A stretch of 64,000 nucleotides of DNA from Salinimicrobium flavum (GCF_042684505.1 NZ_JBHULT010000005.1:124001-188000), one strand, 5' to 3'. Counted from the first letter of the stretch, positions 17,622 through 28,144 are shown. Numbers and translations: made by a program. Notes: generated by a model not told the origin, from the sequence alone.

Positions 17622-19628
17622 ATGGCTACCACAGAAAAGAAAATATTATACAGGATATACGGTGTTGCGGCATTGATGTTCCTGCTTGCCATTTTTGTGG
17701 GGCTTAAGCTACTGGATATTCAAATTATGGAAGGGGAGAAATACCAGCAGATCGCGCAGGACCGTACCTACCGTAATTTTACCATTCCGGCAAATCGCGG
17801 GAATCTTTATGATTCCGGCGGAAATTTACTGGCTACTTCAATCCCTAAATATGATATAAGGTTTGATGCGGTCACAGTATCTGACAAGAATTTTGAAGCT
17901 AATATTATTCCTCTTTCCGAAGAACTTTCAAAGATGTTCGGGAAACCGGCTGCCAAATTTGCTAAGGATCTGCGTACGGCCCGGGTCAACAGGCACCGGT
18001 ATTATCTGGTTGCGCGCAATCTGGGGTATTCAGAATATGTAAAGATCAAAAGTTTTCCCATGTTCAATCTGGGTGCAAACCGGGGTGGGATCATTGTGGA
18101 ACAGCGAACCGTAAGGGAACACCCGTTAGGGAAAATGGGGGAACGAACCGTGGGTTACGAACGGCAGGATGATAGCGGGTACTATACCCGTGTAGGACTG
18201 GAAGGGGCTTTTGGCCCATACCTTAGAGGGAAAGAAGGCCGGAGGTTAAAACAGAAAATAGCAAAAGGCCAATGGAAGCCTATTAGCGATAATAACGAGG
18301 TGGAACCAAAAGACGGGTATGACCTTATTTCTACTATTGATGTGCAGATACAGGATATCGCGCATCACGCTTTATTACAACAGCTTGAAAAATATGAAGC
18401 AGATCATGGGTCTGTGGTGGTAATGGAAACCAAAACCGGCGAGATCAAAGCGATCTCAAATCTGGGTCGCACCGCTCAGGGTACCTATTTCGAAAAACTG
18501 AACTATGCCATTGGAGAATCTCATGAACCGGGATCTACTTTTAAGTTAATGGCATTGGTTGTCGCCCTGGAGGATAAAGTGATCGATACCAGTACTGTGG
18601 TAGATACCGAGAACGGGATCATGACCATTCACCGTAGAAATGTGCGGGATTCAAAAAGAGGTGGCTACGGAAAGATCACTGCAGCTGAAGCCTTTGAGGT
18701 CTCTTCCAACGTGGGGATAGTGAAAATGATCTACGAGAATTATAAGGATCAGCCTCAAAAGTTCGTTGATGGCCTTAAGAGAATGCACCTGCATGAAGAA
18801 CTGGGGCTGGCAATAAAAGGAGAAGGTATACCCTATATCCCAACCCCGGGAGATAAGACCTGGTCTGGTCTTTCATTACCTTGGATGGCTTATGGGTATG
18901 GTAGTATACAGATCACACCACTTCAAACCCTCACATTTTACAATGCAATAGCCAACGGTGGGGAAATGGTAAAGCCAAGATTCATAAGAGAGGTAAAGGA
19001 GTGGGACAAGACGATTGAGCGCTTTGATAAAAAAGTCATCGATCCCGCAATATGCAGCCCTGAGACCGTTTCTAAGGTAACAGAGCTAATGAAGCACGTG
19101 GTGGAGAGAGGAACCGGAAAAAGCCTTTATGATCCTAATTTTTCAATGGCAGGAAAAACAGGTACTGCCCAAACAGAATACTGGAAAGAGGGATGGGCTT
19201 CCAATCCGCAGTATATATCTTCTTTCGTGGGATTCTTTCCCGTGGAAGAACCAAAATATTCCTGTATCGTGGTAATTCACAAACCAAATAACAAGGTAGG
19301 GTATTACGGAGCTGATGTTAGCGGACCTGTCTTTAAAAGAATCGCACAAAAGATCTTTACAGATACCCCGGTAATCGATGAATTCGAAACACTTGAAGTT
19401 ACCAATCCTGAGGTTGAGGAGAATTATCAAAAATATTTTGCAACCGCAAGAGAGTATAAAGAAGTAATGCCAAACCTCAAAGGTATGCCAGCCATGGATG
19501 CTGTCTCGGTCCTGGAGAATATGGGCCTCAAGGTTCAATTATTAGGAAAAGGGGAAGTAAGCGGGCAGTCGATAGAACCGGGGACCAAAATAGAAGAGAA
19601 TAAGGTTATAAAATTGAAATTAGGGTGA
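17622..19628 (+). CDS. ftsI: Peptidoglycan transpeptidase FtsI (class B PBP) with one PASTA domain
   Basis: Septal D,D-transpeptidase of 668 residues that cross-links peptidoglycan with FtsW. Seen: N-terminal membrane helix (ALMFLLAIFVGLKLLDIQIM), pedestal domain with RTYRNFTIPANRGNLYDS, catalytic S305-T-F-K308, SSN at 361-363, KTGT at 512-515, and a C-terminal PASTA domain (about 610-668). One PASTA unit at the end is a usual trait of FtsI in Bacteroidota. The TGA stop overlaps the GTG start of murE. Confidence 0.96.
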   Translation: MATTEKKILYRIYGVAALMFLLAIFVGLKLLDIQIMEGEKYQQIAQDRTYRNFTIPANRGNLYDSGGNLLATSIPKYDIRFDAVTVSDKNFEANIIPLSEELSKMFGKPAAKFAKDLRTARVNRHRYYLVARNLGYSEYVKIKSFPMFNLGANRGGIIVEQRTVREHPLGKMGERTVGYERQDDSGYYTRVGLEGAFGPYLRGKEGRRLKQKIAKGQWKPISDNNEVEPKDGYDLISTIDVQIQDIAHHALLQQLEKYEADHGSVVVMETKTGEIKAISNLGRTAQGTYFEKLNYAIGESHEPGSTFKLMALVVALEDKVIDTSTVVDTENGIMTIHRRNVRDSKRGGYGKITAAEAFEVSSNVGIVKMIYENYKDQPQKFVDGLKRMHLHEELGLAIKGEGIPYIPTPGDKTWSGLSLPWMAYGYGSIQITPLQTLTFYNAIANGGEMVKPRFIREVKEWDKTIERFDKKVIDPAICSPETVSKVTELMKHVVERGTGKSLYDPNFSMAGKTGTAQTEYWKEGWASNPQYISSFVGFFPVEEPKYSCIVVIHKPNNKVGYYGADVSGPVFKRIAQKIFTDTPVIDEFETLEVTNPEVEENYQKYFATAREYKEVMPNLKGMPAMDAVSVLENMGLKVQLLGKGEVSGQSIEPGTKIEENKVIKLKLG

Positions 19629-21088
19629 ACATTCTAAAAGACATATTATATAAAGTGCCTCTCGAGGCTGTGGTGGGAAGTACTGCCGTGGCTATAAACG
19701 GGATCCATTTTGACTCCAGGAAGGTTTCCCTTAATGACGTTTTTGTCGCCATTGAAGGCACCGTCTCCAATGGACACGATTTTATTGATAAAGCAGTAGA
19801 CCAGGGTGCTTTGGCTGTGATCTGCCAGGTACTGCCAGACACGATTGTGAACGGCGTAACCTATGTGCAGGTTAAAGATTCCCAGCAGGCACTGGCTTTT
19901 ATGGCCGCCAATTACTATGAAAACCCATCTGAGAACCTTAAACTGGTTGGCGTTACAGGCACCAATGGAAAGACTACAGTGGCCTCGCTGTTGTACCAGT
20001 TATTCACAAAGGCCGGATTCAAAGTAGGATTACTCTCAACCGTACAGGTGATGGTGGCAGAGGAAAGCTTTAAGGCCACCCATACCACCCCCGATTCCCT
20101 TACCATAAATTCATATTTGAGAAAGATGAATGAGGCGGGGGTAGAATTTTGCTTTATGGAAGTGAGCAGCCACGGCATTGCTCAACACAGAACCACCGGA
20201 CTCACATTTGCCGGGGGGATATTCACCAATTTGACGCACGAGCATCTTGATTATCATAAATCATTTGCAGAATACCGGGATGTGAAAAAAAAATTTTTCG
20301 ACCAGTTGCCGGCTTCGGCGTTTGCGCTTACGAATGTTGACGACAAGAATGGAAGGGTCATGATTCAGAATACCAGGGCAAAGAAATACACCTACGCGTT
20401 AAAATCTGTAGCCGATTATAAAGCCCAGATACTGGAAAATGATTTTGGGGGATTATTCCTGAAGATAAATGACAAAGAGGTGTGGACCAAATTGATCGGG
20501 ACTTTCAACGCCTACAATATCCTGGCTATCTATGCGACTTCGGAATTATTGGGGTTGACTACGATTGAAAGTCTAAAATATATAAGTGAACTAGAAGCCG
20601 TGAGTGGCCGGTTCCAGTATTTTATTTCCGAAGGAAAAGTTACTGCGATAGTTGATTATGCCCACACGCCTGATGCCTTGCAGAACGTCCTGGAGACGAT
20701 CAACAGCATACGTACCAAAAATGAAGAATTGATCACCGTAGTGGGATGCGGAGGAGATCGTGATCGCACTAAAAGACCTAAGATGGGCCACATAGCCTCA
20801 GCTTTAAGTACAAAAGTAGTCTTCACCAGCGATAATCCACGTACTGAAGATCCCGATGCGATCATTGAAGAGATCGAAAAAGGGGTGGAGCCACAGAATT
20901 TTAAAAAGATCACCTCTGTCACCAACAGGAAACAGGCAATAAGAACTGCTTGTCAAATGGCGGGTAAGAATGATATTATACTAATTGCAGGGAAGGGACA
21001 CGAAACCTATCAGGAGATCAACGGAGAGCGAAAAGATTTTGATGATCTAAAGATCGTGACCGGGATATTAAAAGAAATGAATAAATAA
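19625..21088 (+). CDS. murE: UDP-MurNAc-tripeptide synthetase MurE (meso-diaminopimelate adding)
   Basis: Mur ligase of 487 residues adding the third amino acid to UDP-MurNAc-L-Ala-D-Glu in the cytoplasm. Seen: ATP loop GTNGKTT (112-118), EVSSHG, and DNPR (403-406), the signature that selects meso-diaminopimelate over lysine, so the peptidoglycan is of the DAP type. GTG start, overlapping ftsI by 4 bp. A small hairpin (TCTTCT/AGAAGA, 21092-21107) lies in the 30-bp gap to mraY. Confidence 0.97.
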   Translation: MNILKDILYKVPLEAVVGSTAVAINGIHFDSRKVSLNDVFVAIEGTVSNGHDFIDKAVDQGALAVICQVLPDTIVNGVTYVQVKDSQQALAFMAANYYENPSENLKLVGVTGTNGKTTVASLLYQLFTKAGFKVGLLSTVQVMVAEESFKATHTTPDSLTINSYLRKMNEAGVEFCFMEVSSHGIAQHRTTGLTFAGGIFTNLTHEHLDYHKSFAEYRDVKKKFFDQLPASAFALTNVDDKNGRVMIQNTRAKKYTYALKSVADYKAQILENDFGGLFLKINDKEVWTKLIGTFNAYNILAIYATSELLGLTTIESLKYISELEAVSGRFQYFISEGKVTAIVDYAHTPDALQNVLETINSIRTKNEELITVVGCGGDRDRTKRPKMGHIASALSTKVVFTSDNPRTEDPDAIIEEIEKGVEPQNFKKITSVTNRKQAIRTACQMAGKNDIILIAGKGHETYQEINGERKDFDDLKIVTGILKEMNK

Positions 21089-21118
21089 ATCTCTTCTGTA
21101 GAGAAGAATCAATAGCGT

Positions 21119-22363
21119 ATGTTATATCACTTGTTCGAATACCTTGAGAGTGCCTATACCTTCCCTGGAGAAAGACTGTACCAGTACATTTCCTTCAGGT
21201 CTGCGATGGCTATCATTTTCTCACTGGGTATTTCGACCATTTATGGAAAGCGCATTATTAATTACCTGTTGAAAAAGCAGGTAGGGGAAAGTGTGCGTGA
21301 CCTGGGCCTTGAAGGCCAGACAGAAAAGGCCGGAACTCCTACAATGGGTGGGGTGATCATCATTCTTGCTACCCTTATCCCGGTACTGTTGTTCGCGAAG
21401 CTTGACAACATCTATGTGATCCTTTTGATCGTAACCACATTATGGATGGGCGCTATTGGTTTTCTGGATGATTACATCAAGACCTTCAGGAAAGACAAGG
21501 AAGGACTAAAAGGTATTTTTAAGGTCATTGGACAGGTTGGTCTTGGGATCATTGTGGGTGCTACCATTTATTTTCATCCCGATATCACCATTAATGAGAA
21601 TCCGCAACTTCCAAGGTCTTCACAAGCGGTGGAGTTGATCTCTTCTGCAGATAACCCTGTGATCTCTTCATCTTTTGAAGAAAAATCTACAAAAACTACC
21701 ATTCCGTTCGTGAAGAACAATGAGTTTGACTACGCGAGCCTTATTTCCTGGATCAACCCCGAATGGGCAAAGTATGCCTGGCTGATCTTTATTCCCATCG
21801 TGATCTTTATTGTAACTGCGGTTTCCAACGGGGCCAATCTAACAGATGGAATTGACGGACTCGCTGCGGGCACCTCGGCAATTATCGTGTTGACCCTGGG
21901 TATTTTCGCCTGGGTCTCGGGTAACATAGTGTTTTCAGATTACCTCAATGTAATGTACATACCCCGAACCGGGGAAATGACCATTTTTATTTCTGCTTTT
22001 GCAGGGTCATTGGTAGGATTTTTATGGTACAATACCTTTCCTGCCCAGGTCTTCATGGGGGACACGGGGAGTCTTACCATTGGTGGGATCATTGCCGTGC
22101 TTGCACTGGCCACCCGAAAAGAATTGTTGATACCCATTTTATGCGGGGTGTTCCTTATAGAGAATTTGTCGGTAGTGATGCAGGTAGGCTGGTTTAAATA
22201 CACCAGGAGGAAATATGGGGAAGGAAAAAGGATCTTCCTGATGTCCCCGCTGCACCATCATTTTCAAAAAGCCGGTTTTCATGAGAGCAAGATTGTTGTG
22301 AGGTTTTGGATCATTGGGATCTTTCTCGCCATCGTGACCGTAGTTACATTGAAATTAAGATAA
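21119..22363 (+). CDS. mraY: Phospho-MurNAc-pentapeptide transferase MraY
   Basis: Integral membrane enzyme that transfers phospho-MurNAc-pentapeptide to undecaprenyl phosphate, forming lipid I. Seen: GTPTMGGVIII, DDYIKTFRKDKEGL, NLTDGIDGLA, FMGDTGSL and MSPLHHHFQKAGFHE. At 414 residues it is about 50 longer than the Escherichia coli protein; the extra length is a Ser/Glu-rich loop at about residues 157-205, probably periplasmic, which looks typical of Bacteroidota. Confidence 0.97.
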   Translation: MLYHLFEYLESAYTFPGERLYQYISFRSAMAIIFSLGISTIYGKRIINYLLKKQVGESVRDLGLEGQTEKAGTPTMGGVIIILATLIPVLLFAKLDNIYVILLIVTTLWMGAIGFLDDYIKTFRKDKEGLKGIFKVIGQVGLGIIVGATIYFHPDITINENPQLPRSSQAVELISSADNPVISSSFEEKSTKTTIPFVKNNEFDYASLISWINPEWAKYAWLIFIPIVIFIVTAVSNGANLTDGIDGLAAGTSAIIVLTLGIFAWVSGNIVFSDYLNVMYIPRTGEMTIFISAFAGSLVGFLWYNTFPAQVFMGDTGSLTIGGIIAVLALATRKELLIPILCGVFLIENLSVVMQVGWFKYTRRKYGEGKRIFLMSPLHHHFQKAGFHESKIVVRFWIIGIFLAIVTVVTLKLR

Positions 22364-22368
22364 ACAAC

Positions 22369-23739
22369 GTGAAGAAAAAGGAAACAAATAACGCAAAAAA
22401 CACTTCCGGATTCCTGGCCATTCTTGGTGGAGGGGAAAGCGGAGTGGGCACAGCCATTCTTGCAAAAAAGGAAGGCTACCGCGTGTTTGTTTCAGACCTT
22501 GGTAAGATAGGGGAGGCTTACAGGCAACTTCTGGAAAAGCATGCTATTGAGTGGGAAGAAGAAAAACATTCCGAAGAAAAGATCCTTCAAGCAGACCTGG
22601 TGATGAAAAGCCCGGGGATACCTGAGGATGCTCCTTTGGTGAACCTGTTAAGAGGAAAAGGAATCCCTGTTATTTCTGAAATTGAATTCGCAGCCCGTTT
22701 CACAGATGCACTCCTTATTGGAATAACCGGAAGCAATGGTAAAACCACCACCACAAAGTTCACCCATTTCATTCTGAAGAATGGAGGCCTGAATGTGGGA
22801 ATGGCCGGAAACGTAGGGCAGAGTTTTGCGAAACAGGTGGCCGAAACAGATGCCGATCATTATGTGCTGGAGCTAAGCAGTTTTCAGCTGGATGGAATAA
22901 TAGATTTTAGACCGCATATTGCTGTGATCACCAATATCACTCCGGACCATCTGGACAGGTACCGGCACAATTTTGAAGAGTATATCGCCTCAAAATTCAG
23001 GATCACCAAAAATCAGACAGAAGAAGATTTTTTAATATATGATGCCGATGACCCGGTAATAGAAAGATGGCTTAAGAAAAACACGATACGCTCAAGAAAA
23101 CTACCGTTTTCACTTCAGAAGGAGATAGAGAACGGTGCCTTCATCAAGGATGAAAAAATGATTATTACACTAGATAATTCCCAATTAACCATGCCAACAT
23201 CAAACCTTACCCTAGAGGGGAAACATAATGCCAAAAACGCCATGGCAGCAGCTACTGTGGCTCAATTATTAAGAATAAGAAAAGAAACCATCAGGGAGAG
23301 CCTGTCCAATTTCCAGGGAGTGGAGCACAGGCTGGAAAAGGTGCTTAAGATAAACAACGTTCAATACATCAATGATTCCAAGGCCACTAATGTGAACGCT
23401 ACCTATTACGCCCTTGAGAGTATGGAGTCTGAAACCGTATGGATCGTGGGCGGTGTAGATAAAGGAAATGAATACTCAGACCTTTTACAGCTCGTGAACG
23501 AAAAAGTTAAAGCCATCATCTGTCTTGGGGTAGATAATACGCCAATCCTGGAAGCTTTTGGGAACTGTGTCGATACCATCGTTGAAACGCGTTCAATGGA
23601 AGATGCAGTGAAGCAGGCATACAAGCTTGCGGAAAGAGGCGATACCGTATTGCTCTCTCCTGCCTGTGCAAGTTTTGACCTGTTCAAGAATTATGAAGAC
23701 CGGGGAAGACAATTCAAGGAAGCAGTAAGAAATTTATAA
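22369..23739 (+). CDS. murD: UDP-MurNAc-L-alanine:D-glutamate ligase MurD
   Basis: Mur ligase that adds D-glutamate. I prefer the GTG at 22369 (456 residues), 5 bp after the mraY stop; an upstream in-frame ATG at 22306 would overlap mraY by 58 bp and add residues with no family likeness. Seen: N-terminal Rossmann GGGESGVG, ATP loop GITGSNGKTTTTKF, ELSSFQLDG, NITPDHLDRY, and the C-terminal INDSKATNVNAT. Confidence 0.96.
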   Translation: MKKKETNNAKNTSGFLAILGGGESGVGTAILAKKEGYRVFVSDLGKIGEAYRQLLEKHAIEWEEEKHSEEKILQADLVMKSPGIPEDAPLVNLLRGKGIPVISEIEFAARFTDALLIGITGSNGKTTTTKFTHFILKNGGLNVGMAGNVGQSFAKQVAETDADHYVLELSSFQLDGIIDFRPHIAVITNITPDHLDRYRHNFEEYIASKFRITKNQTEEDFLIYDADDPVIERWLKKNTIRSRKLPFSLQKEIENGAFIKDEKMIITLDNSQLTMPTSNLTLEGKHNAKNAMAAATVAQLLRIRKETIRESLSNFQGVEHRLEKVLKINNVQYINDSKATNVNATYYALESMESETVWIVGGVDKGNEYSDLLQLVNEKVKAIICLGVDNTPILEAFGNCVDTIVETRSMEDAVKQAYKLAERGDTVLLSPACASFDLFKNYEDRGRQFKEAVRNL

Positions 23740-23770
23740 TTAATAAAATACTTTAAAAAGAGCATTTTCA

Positions 23771-24982
23771 ATGACCGACTTTTTTTCCAGGATAAAAGGA
23801 GATAAAACTATTTGGGCGTCGGCCGGATTGTTGGCAATATTTTCATTTTTGCCGGTCTACAGCGCGAGTAGTAATCTTGCCTATCTCTATGGGGATGGAA
23901 GCACTTTCCATTACCTGGTCAATCATTTTATCTACCTGTTCCTGGGGTTTGTCATAATGTTCTTTGTACATAAGGTACCCTATCACTACTTTATTGGTCT
24001 TTCCATCCTGGTGCTCCCGGTACTCATCCTCCTGCTTATCTATACGGTCTCGCAGGGAACGGTAATAGAAGGGGCCAATGCCAGCAGGTGGATCTCCTTA
24101 CCTTTTCTCAACAAGACTTTCCAGACCTCCACATTGGCATCGGTTGTGCTGATCACCTATGTGGCAAGGTATATGGCCAAAATGAAGGATAAAACCTTTT
24201 CTTTCAAGGAATCCATACTCCCCCTGTGGGTGCCGGTGGCCCTTGTGCTGGGACTTATTTTGCCAGCCAACTTCTCCACCACAGCCATACTTTTCGCGAT
24301 GGTTTTGCTGGTAGTGTTCATAGGTGGTTACCCGGTAAAATACCTTCTGGGGATTCTCTTTACAGGGATCATCTTCCTCTCGATCTTTATGCTTACGGCA
24401 AAAGCCTTTCCTGGGCTGTTCCCCAACCGGGTAGATACATGGATTAGCAGGGTTGAGAACTTTGCAAATGACGAGGACACAGAGGCAGATTATCAAATAG
24501 AAAAAGCAAAGATCGCCATTGCAAGTGGAGGAATAACCGGAGTGGGAATAGGCAAAAGCGTACAGCGAAACTTCCTGCCACAATCATCTTCAGATTTTAT
24601 TTATGCGATCATCGTAGAAGAAATGGGTTTGATTGGGGCTTTCGGGGTTATGCTGGCATACCTTATGTTATTTTTCAGAATTATCATAGTGGCAACCAAG
24701 GCAGATACTGTCTTTGGGAAACTGCTGGCTATAGGCGTGGGTCTGCCCATAATTTTCCAGGCGCTGGTGAACATGGCAGTTGCGGTAGAACTTTTCCCTG
24801 TGACTGGTCAAACTTTGCCGTTGATAAGTAGCGGGGGATCCTCGATATGGATGACGTGTTTAGCCCTGGGAATCGTGTTGAGTGTAAGTGCGAAACGCCA
24901 GGAGGAGATCCAGAAACTGGAACGGGAAGAACGTTCTGCGGATGATGATAATCCGCTTGAAATTTTAAGTGAGGCAATATGA
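23771..24982 (+). CDS. ftsW: Septal peptidoglycan glycosyltransferase FtsW
   Basis: SEDS-family membrane enzyme (403 residues, about ten transmembrane helices) that polymerises lipid II at the septum with FtsI. Seen: INKT-like SLPFLNKTFQTST, GGxxG-type IASGGITGVGIGKS, QSSSDFIYAIIVEEMGLIGA, and LPLISSGGSS. The stop overlaps murG as ATGA. FtsW rather than RodA by position in the cluster. Confidence 0.95.
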   Translation: MTDFFSRIKGDKTIWASAGLLAIFSFLPVYSASSNLAYLYGDGSTFHYLVNHFIYLFLGFVIMFFVHKVPYHYFIGLSILVLPVLILLLIYTVSQGTVIEGANASRWISLPFLNKTFQTSTLASVVLITYVARYMAKMKDKTFSFKESILPLWVPVALVLGLILPANFSTTAILFAMVLLVVFIGGYPVKYLLGILFTGIIFLSIFMLTAKAFPGLFPNRVDTWISRVENFANDEDTEADYQIEKAKIAIASGGITGVGIGKSVQRNFLPQSSSDFIYAIIVEEMGLIGAFGVMLAYLMLFFRIIIVATKADTVFGKLLAIGVGLPIIFQALVNMAVAVELFPVTGQTLPLISSGGSSIWMTCLALGIVLSVSAKRQEEIQKLEREERSADDDNPLEILSEAI

Positions 24983-26082
24983 AAAAAGATCTGCGAGTAA
25001 TCATTTCCGGAGGCGGTACGGGGGGACATATTTACCCGGCGATCTCTATTGCCAATGAAATAAAACTGCGATATCCGTCGGCAGAGATCCTTTTTGTAGG
25101 GGCACAGGACCGTATGGAAATGCAGAAAGTACCTGAGGCAGGTTACAAGATAGAAGGTTTGTGGATAAGCGGACTTCAGCGCAGGCTTACTGCCAAAAAC
25201 CTGCTGTTTCCTGTGAAATTGGTTAAGAGCCTCTGGAAGGCCAGGGATATCATCAAAAAATTCAGGCCAGATGTGGTTATCGGGACAGGCGGCTTTGCCA
25301 GCGGACCACTTTTACAAATGGCGCATCGGGAAAAGATTCCTACGGTGATCCAGGAACAGAATTCATATCCGGGTATTACCAATAAGTTACTTGCCGGAGG
25401 AGCTAATGTTATTTGCACTGCCTATCCGGGAATGGAGAGATTCTTTCCTGCGGAAAAGATCGTATTGACGGGAAATCCTGTACGCCAGGATCTGTTGGAT
25501 GTCGCAAATAAGAGGGAAGAAGCCCTTGCTTTCTTCGGAATTGATCCAACTAAGAAAACCGTGCTTGTACTGGGTGGAAGCCTGGGTGCCCGCATGATAA
25601 ACAGGTTGGTGGAAGAGAATATAAAAGAATTCGGGAAGAATGATCTGCAATTGATATGGCAGACCGGAAGCCTGTATTATGAAGAGTACAAAAAATACGC
25701 AGAAAAAAATAATGTGCAGACTTTCGCCTTTTTGAAACGTATGGACATGGCATATGCGGCGGCAGATATTATCATCTCCAGAGCCGGGGCAGGCACAGTT
25801 TCGGAATTATGTATTGTGGGTAAACCCGTAGTTTTTATTCCGTCGCCAAACGTTGCCGAAGATCACCAGACAAAGAACGCAATGGCGGTGGCCGAAAAAG
25901 ATGCTGCGGTGGTGCTTTCAGAAAGTCACCTGGAGCAGGGTTTCAGATCAATTTTCTTTCCGCTGGTGGAGGCGGAGGACAAAATGCAGAGCCTTAGCAA
26001 AAATATCAAGAAGCTGGCGAAGCCTTTCGCTACGGCCAACATCGTAGATGAAGTTGAAAAATTAATTACACCTGTAAGCTAA
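24979..26082 (+). CDS. murG: UDP-GlcNAc:undecaprenyl-PP-MurNAc-pentapeptide GlcNAc transferase MurG
   Basis: Makes lipid II on the cytoplasmic face of the membrane. 367 residues, GT-B fold. Seen: SGGGTGGHIYPA, TGGFASGPL, QEQNSYPGITNKLL, GGSLGA, and SRAGAGTVSEL for UDP-GlcNAc binding. Overlaps ftsW by 4 bp and abuts murC without a gap. Confidence 0.97.
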   Translation: MKKDLRVIISGGGTGGHIYPAISIANEIKLRYPSAEILFVGAQDRMEMQKVPEAGYKIEGLWISGLQRRLTAKNLLFPVKLVKSLWKARDIIKKFRPDVVIGTGGFASGPLLQMAHREKIPTVIQEQNSYPGITNKLLAGGANVICTAYPGMERFFPAEKIVLTGNPVRQDLLDVANKREEALAFFGIDPTKKTVLVLGGSLGARMINRLVEENIKEFGKNDLQLIWQTGSLYYEEYKKYAEKNNVQTFAFLKRMDMAYAAADIIISRAGAGTVSELCIVGKPVVFIPSPNVAEDHQTKNAMAVAEKDAAVVLSESHLEQGFRSIFFPLVEAEDKMQSLSKNIKKLAKPFATANIVDEVEKLITPVS

Positions 26083-27435
26083 ATGGCATACTACGAGTAC
26101 ATAAAGAATATATATTTCATCGGGATAGGTGGTATAGGGATGAGTGCCCTGGCCCGGTATTTCAGTTCCCAGGGGAAGAATGTGGCGGGATATGACCGTC
26201 ACAGAACCGAACTTACCTCCCGGTTGGAAACTGAAGGCATTCCGGTGATCACATCGGAAGAAGTGGAGGACCTGCCTTCAGGTTTTAACGAAGGGGATAC
26301 TTTGGTGGTTTATACGCCGGCCATTTCCAGGGACAACAAACAATACAATCATTTCGTCGCTGCAGGTTACCAAATGGAAAAAAGAGCTGCGGTTCTTGGA
26401 AACCTTACTAAACATCATTTTACCCTTGCGGTGGCCGGTACTCATGGAAAAACCACCACCAGCACAATGCTGGCCCATTTGCTGAAAGCAACGGGAGCAG
26501 AGGTGACCGCCTTTTTGGGAGGAATAAGTGAAAATTATAATTCCAACCTGATTCTATCGGGAGATAAGGTCATGGTTGTGGAAGCCGATGAATTTGACCG
26601 TTCCTTCCTGCAATTGGAACCAAATCTGGCCGCCATCACCTCTATGGATGCCGACCATTTAGACATTTATGGAGAAGATGCCCAGATAAAGGAATCCTTT
26701 CATGCTTTTGCAGCTTTGGTGGCTGAAGACGGGAAACTGTTCTTTTCCAATGGCCTTCCGTTACAAGGCATATCCATTGGAGTTGAAGACAACGCCGATG
26801 TGAGTGCCCAAAATGTGAAAATTGAGAATGGATGTTATCATTTCGACCTTAAAACAATTGAAAAAACCTATCCGGATCTTATGCTCAGGCTACCGGGAAA
26901 ACATAATCTCCAAAATGCGGTCATGGCTTTGGCAATGGCACTTGAATTCGGTGCCCCCCCCGAATTGCTTGCCGAAGCTCTGGCTTCATTTAAGGGAGTA
27001 GAGCGTAGGTTCTCCTACAGGATAAATACAGATAAGTTGGTGCTGATTGATGATTATGCACATCACCCTGCAGAAATAACTGCAGTGCACCAGGCAATAC
27101 GTGAAATGCATCCCGGGAAAAGAGTACTGGCGGTCTTTCAGCCGCACCTTTTCAGCCGGACGAGGGACTTTGCAGATGACTTTGCAAAAAGCCTTGGTCT
27201 CTTTGATGAGATACTCTTACTGGATATTTATCCGGCAAGGGAGGAGCCCATTGAAGGGATCACTTCGGAATGGCTTTTTAAAAAAATAACAAACCCGAAT
27301 AAACAACTGGTTGGGAAAGAAGAACTTTCAGCGGTGATCAAAAGTAAGGAACCTGAGGTCGTGGTTCTTATGGGAGCCGGTGATATTGGTGAGGAAGTCG
27401 AAAAAATAAGGAAAAAACTGACAGGTGAAAATTAA
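26083..27435 (+). CDS. murC: UDP-MurNAc:L-alanine ligase MurC
   Basis: First Mur ligase. 450 residues. Seen: N-terminal FIGIGGIGMSALA, ATP loop VAGTHGKTTT, VEADEFDRSFL, MDADHLDIYG, DDYAHHPAE, and FQPHLFSRT. The start follows the murG stop directly, and its end overlaps ftsQ by 11 bp. Confidence 0.97.
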   Translation: MAYYEYIKNIYFIGIGGIGMSALARYFSSQGKNVAGYDRHRTELTSRLETEGIPVITSEEVEDLPSGFNEGDTLVVYTPAISRDNKQYNHFVAAGYQMEKRAAVLGNLTKHHFTLAVAGTHGKTTTSTMLAHLLKATGAEVTAFLGGISENYNSNLILSGDKVMVVEADEFDRSFLQLEPNLAAITSMDADHLDIYGEDAQIKESFHAFAALVAEDGKLFFSNGLPLQGISIGVEDNADVSAQNVKIENGCYHFDLKTIEKTYPDLMLRLPGKHNLQNAVMALAMALEFGAPPELLAEALASFKGVERRFSYRINTDKLVLIDDYAHHPAEITAVHQAIREMHPGKRVLAVFQPHLFSRTRDFADDFAKSLGLFDEILLLDIYPAREEPIEGITSEWLFKKITNPNKQLVGKEELSAVIKSKEPEVVVLMGAGDIGEEVEKIRKKLTGEN

Positions 27436-28141
27436 CTGGAATTACATAAAAACATTCTTGCTCATTGGCGCTGTGTTCTTTTTATTTGCATTCGCTGAAA
27501 AACGCAATAATTCCCGCGTACTTTCCGAAGTAAATCTAAATTTCACCAACAGTGAAAACCTCTATCTCACTGAAGAAGCGGTTAATAAATTGTTAATACA
27601 AAATGAAGTAAGGGTTCGAAGTGTAGGGAAAGAAAAGTTAGATTTGAATAGGGTGGAAACCCTGCTGGAAGCACACGAAATGGTTGAAAATGCTGAGGTT
27701 TTCATGACGGTAGACGGAAAAATGGGAGCCAGTATCACCCAGAGAAAACCATTGGCCAGAATGATGGGAAATGTACAATATTACCTGGACCGAAATGGTG
27801 AAAAAATGCCGCTCTCAGAATTTCATTCTGCCAGGGTCCCTTTGGTAACGGGAGTAACAGAAGAACACCTGCAGGAAGTACATCCATTGGTGAATTTTAT
27901 TGGGAATGATGAGTTCCTTACCAGGCACGTGACAGGCCTTCACCGGTTATCAAACGGCAAGTATGAAATTTACCTCAGAAAACTTGATTTTGTGGTGATG
28001 TTGGGAACAGTAAGCGAAATTCAAACGAAGTTTAAAAATTTTAAAGCTTTCTATCAAAAAGCAATGAAGGATAAGAAGCTGGACGCATATCAAAAAGTGG
28101 ATCTACAATTTGGGGACCAGGTTGTGTGCACTAAAAAGTAA
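27425..28141 (+). CDS. ftsQ: Cell division protein FtsQ
   Basis: Bitopic division protein of 238 residues: one transmembrane helix (about 7-21, FLLIGAVFFLFAFAE), a POTRA-like domain with NLYLTEEAVNKLL and AEVFMTVDGKMGASITQRKPLARM, then the beta-domain with YYLDRNGEKMPLSE. GTG start inside murC. Recognised from topology, the QRKPLAR segment and the place between murC and ftsA. Confidence 0.93.
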   Translation: MKINWNYIKTFLLIGAVFFLFAFAEKRNNSRVLSEVNLNFTNSENLYLTEEAVNKLLIQNEVRVRSVGKEKLDLNRVETLLEAHEMVENAEVFMTVDGKMGASITQRKPLARMMGNVQYYLDRNGEKMPLSEFHSARVPLVTGVTEEHLQEVHPLVNFIGNDEFLTRHVTGLHRLSNGKYEIYLRKLDFVVMLGTVSEIQTKFKNFKAFYQKAMKDKKLDAYQKVDLQFGDQVVCTKK

Positions 28142-28144
28142 AAT

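Noticed and set aside
22306..22368. ATG at 22306 as the murD start
   Set aside because: It overlaps the conserved end of mraY by 58 bp; the GTG at 22369 gives the normal MurD N-terminus.
24098..24583. Minus-strand frame of 161 codons opposite ftsW
   Set aside because: Antisense shadow within an operon of tightly packed plus-strand genes.
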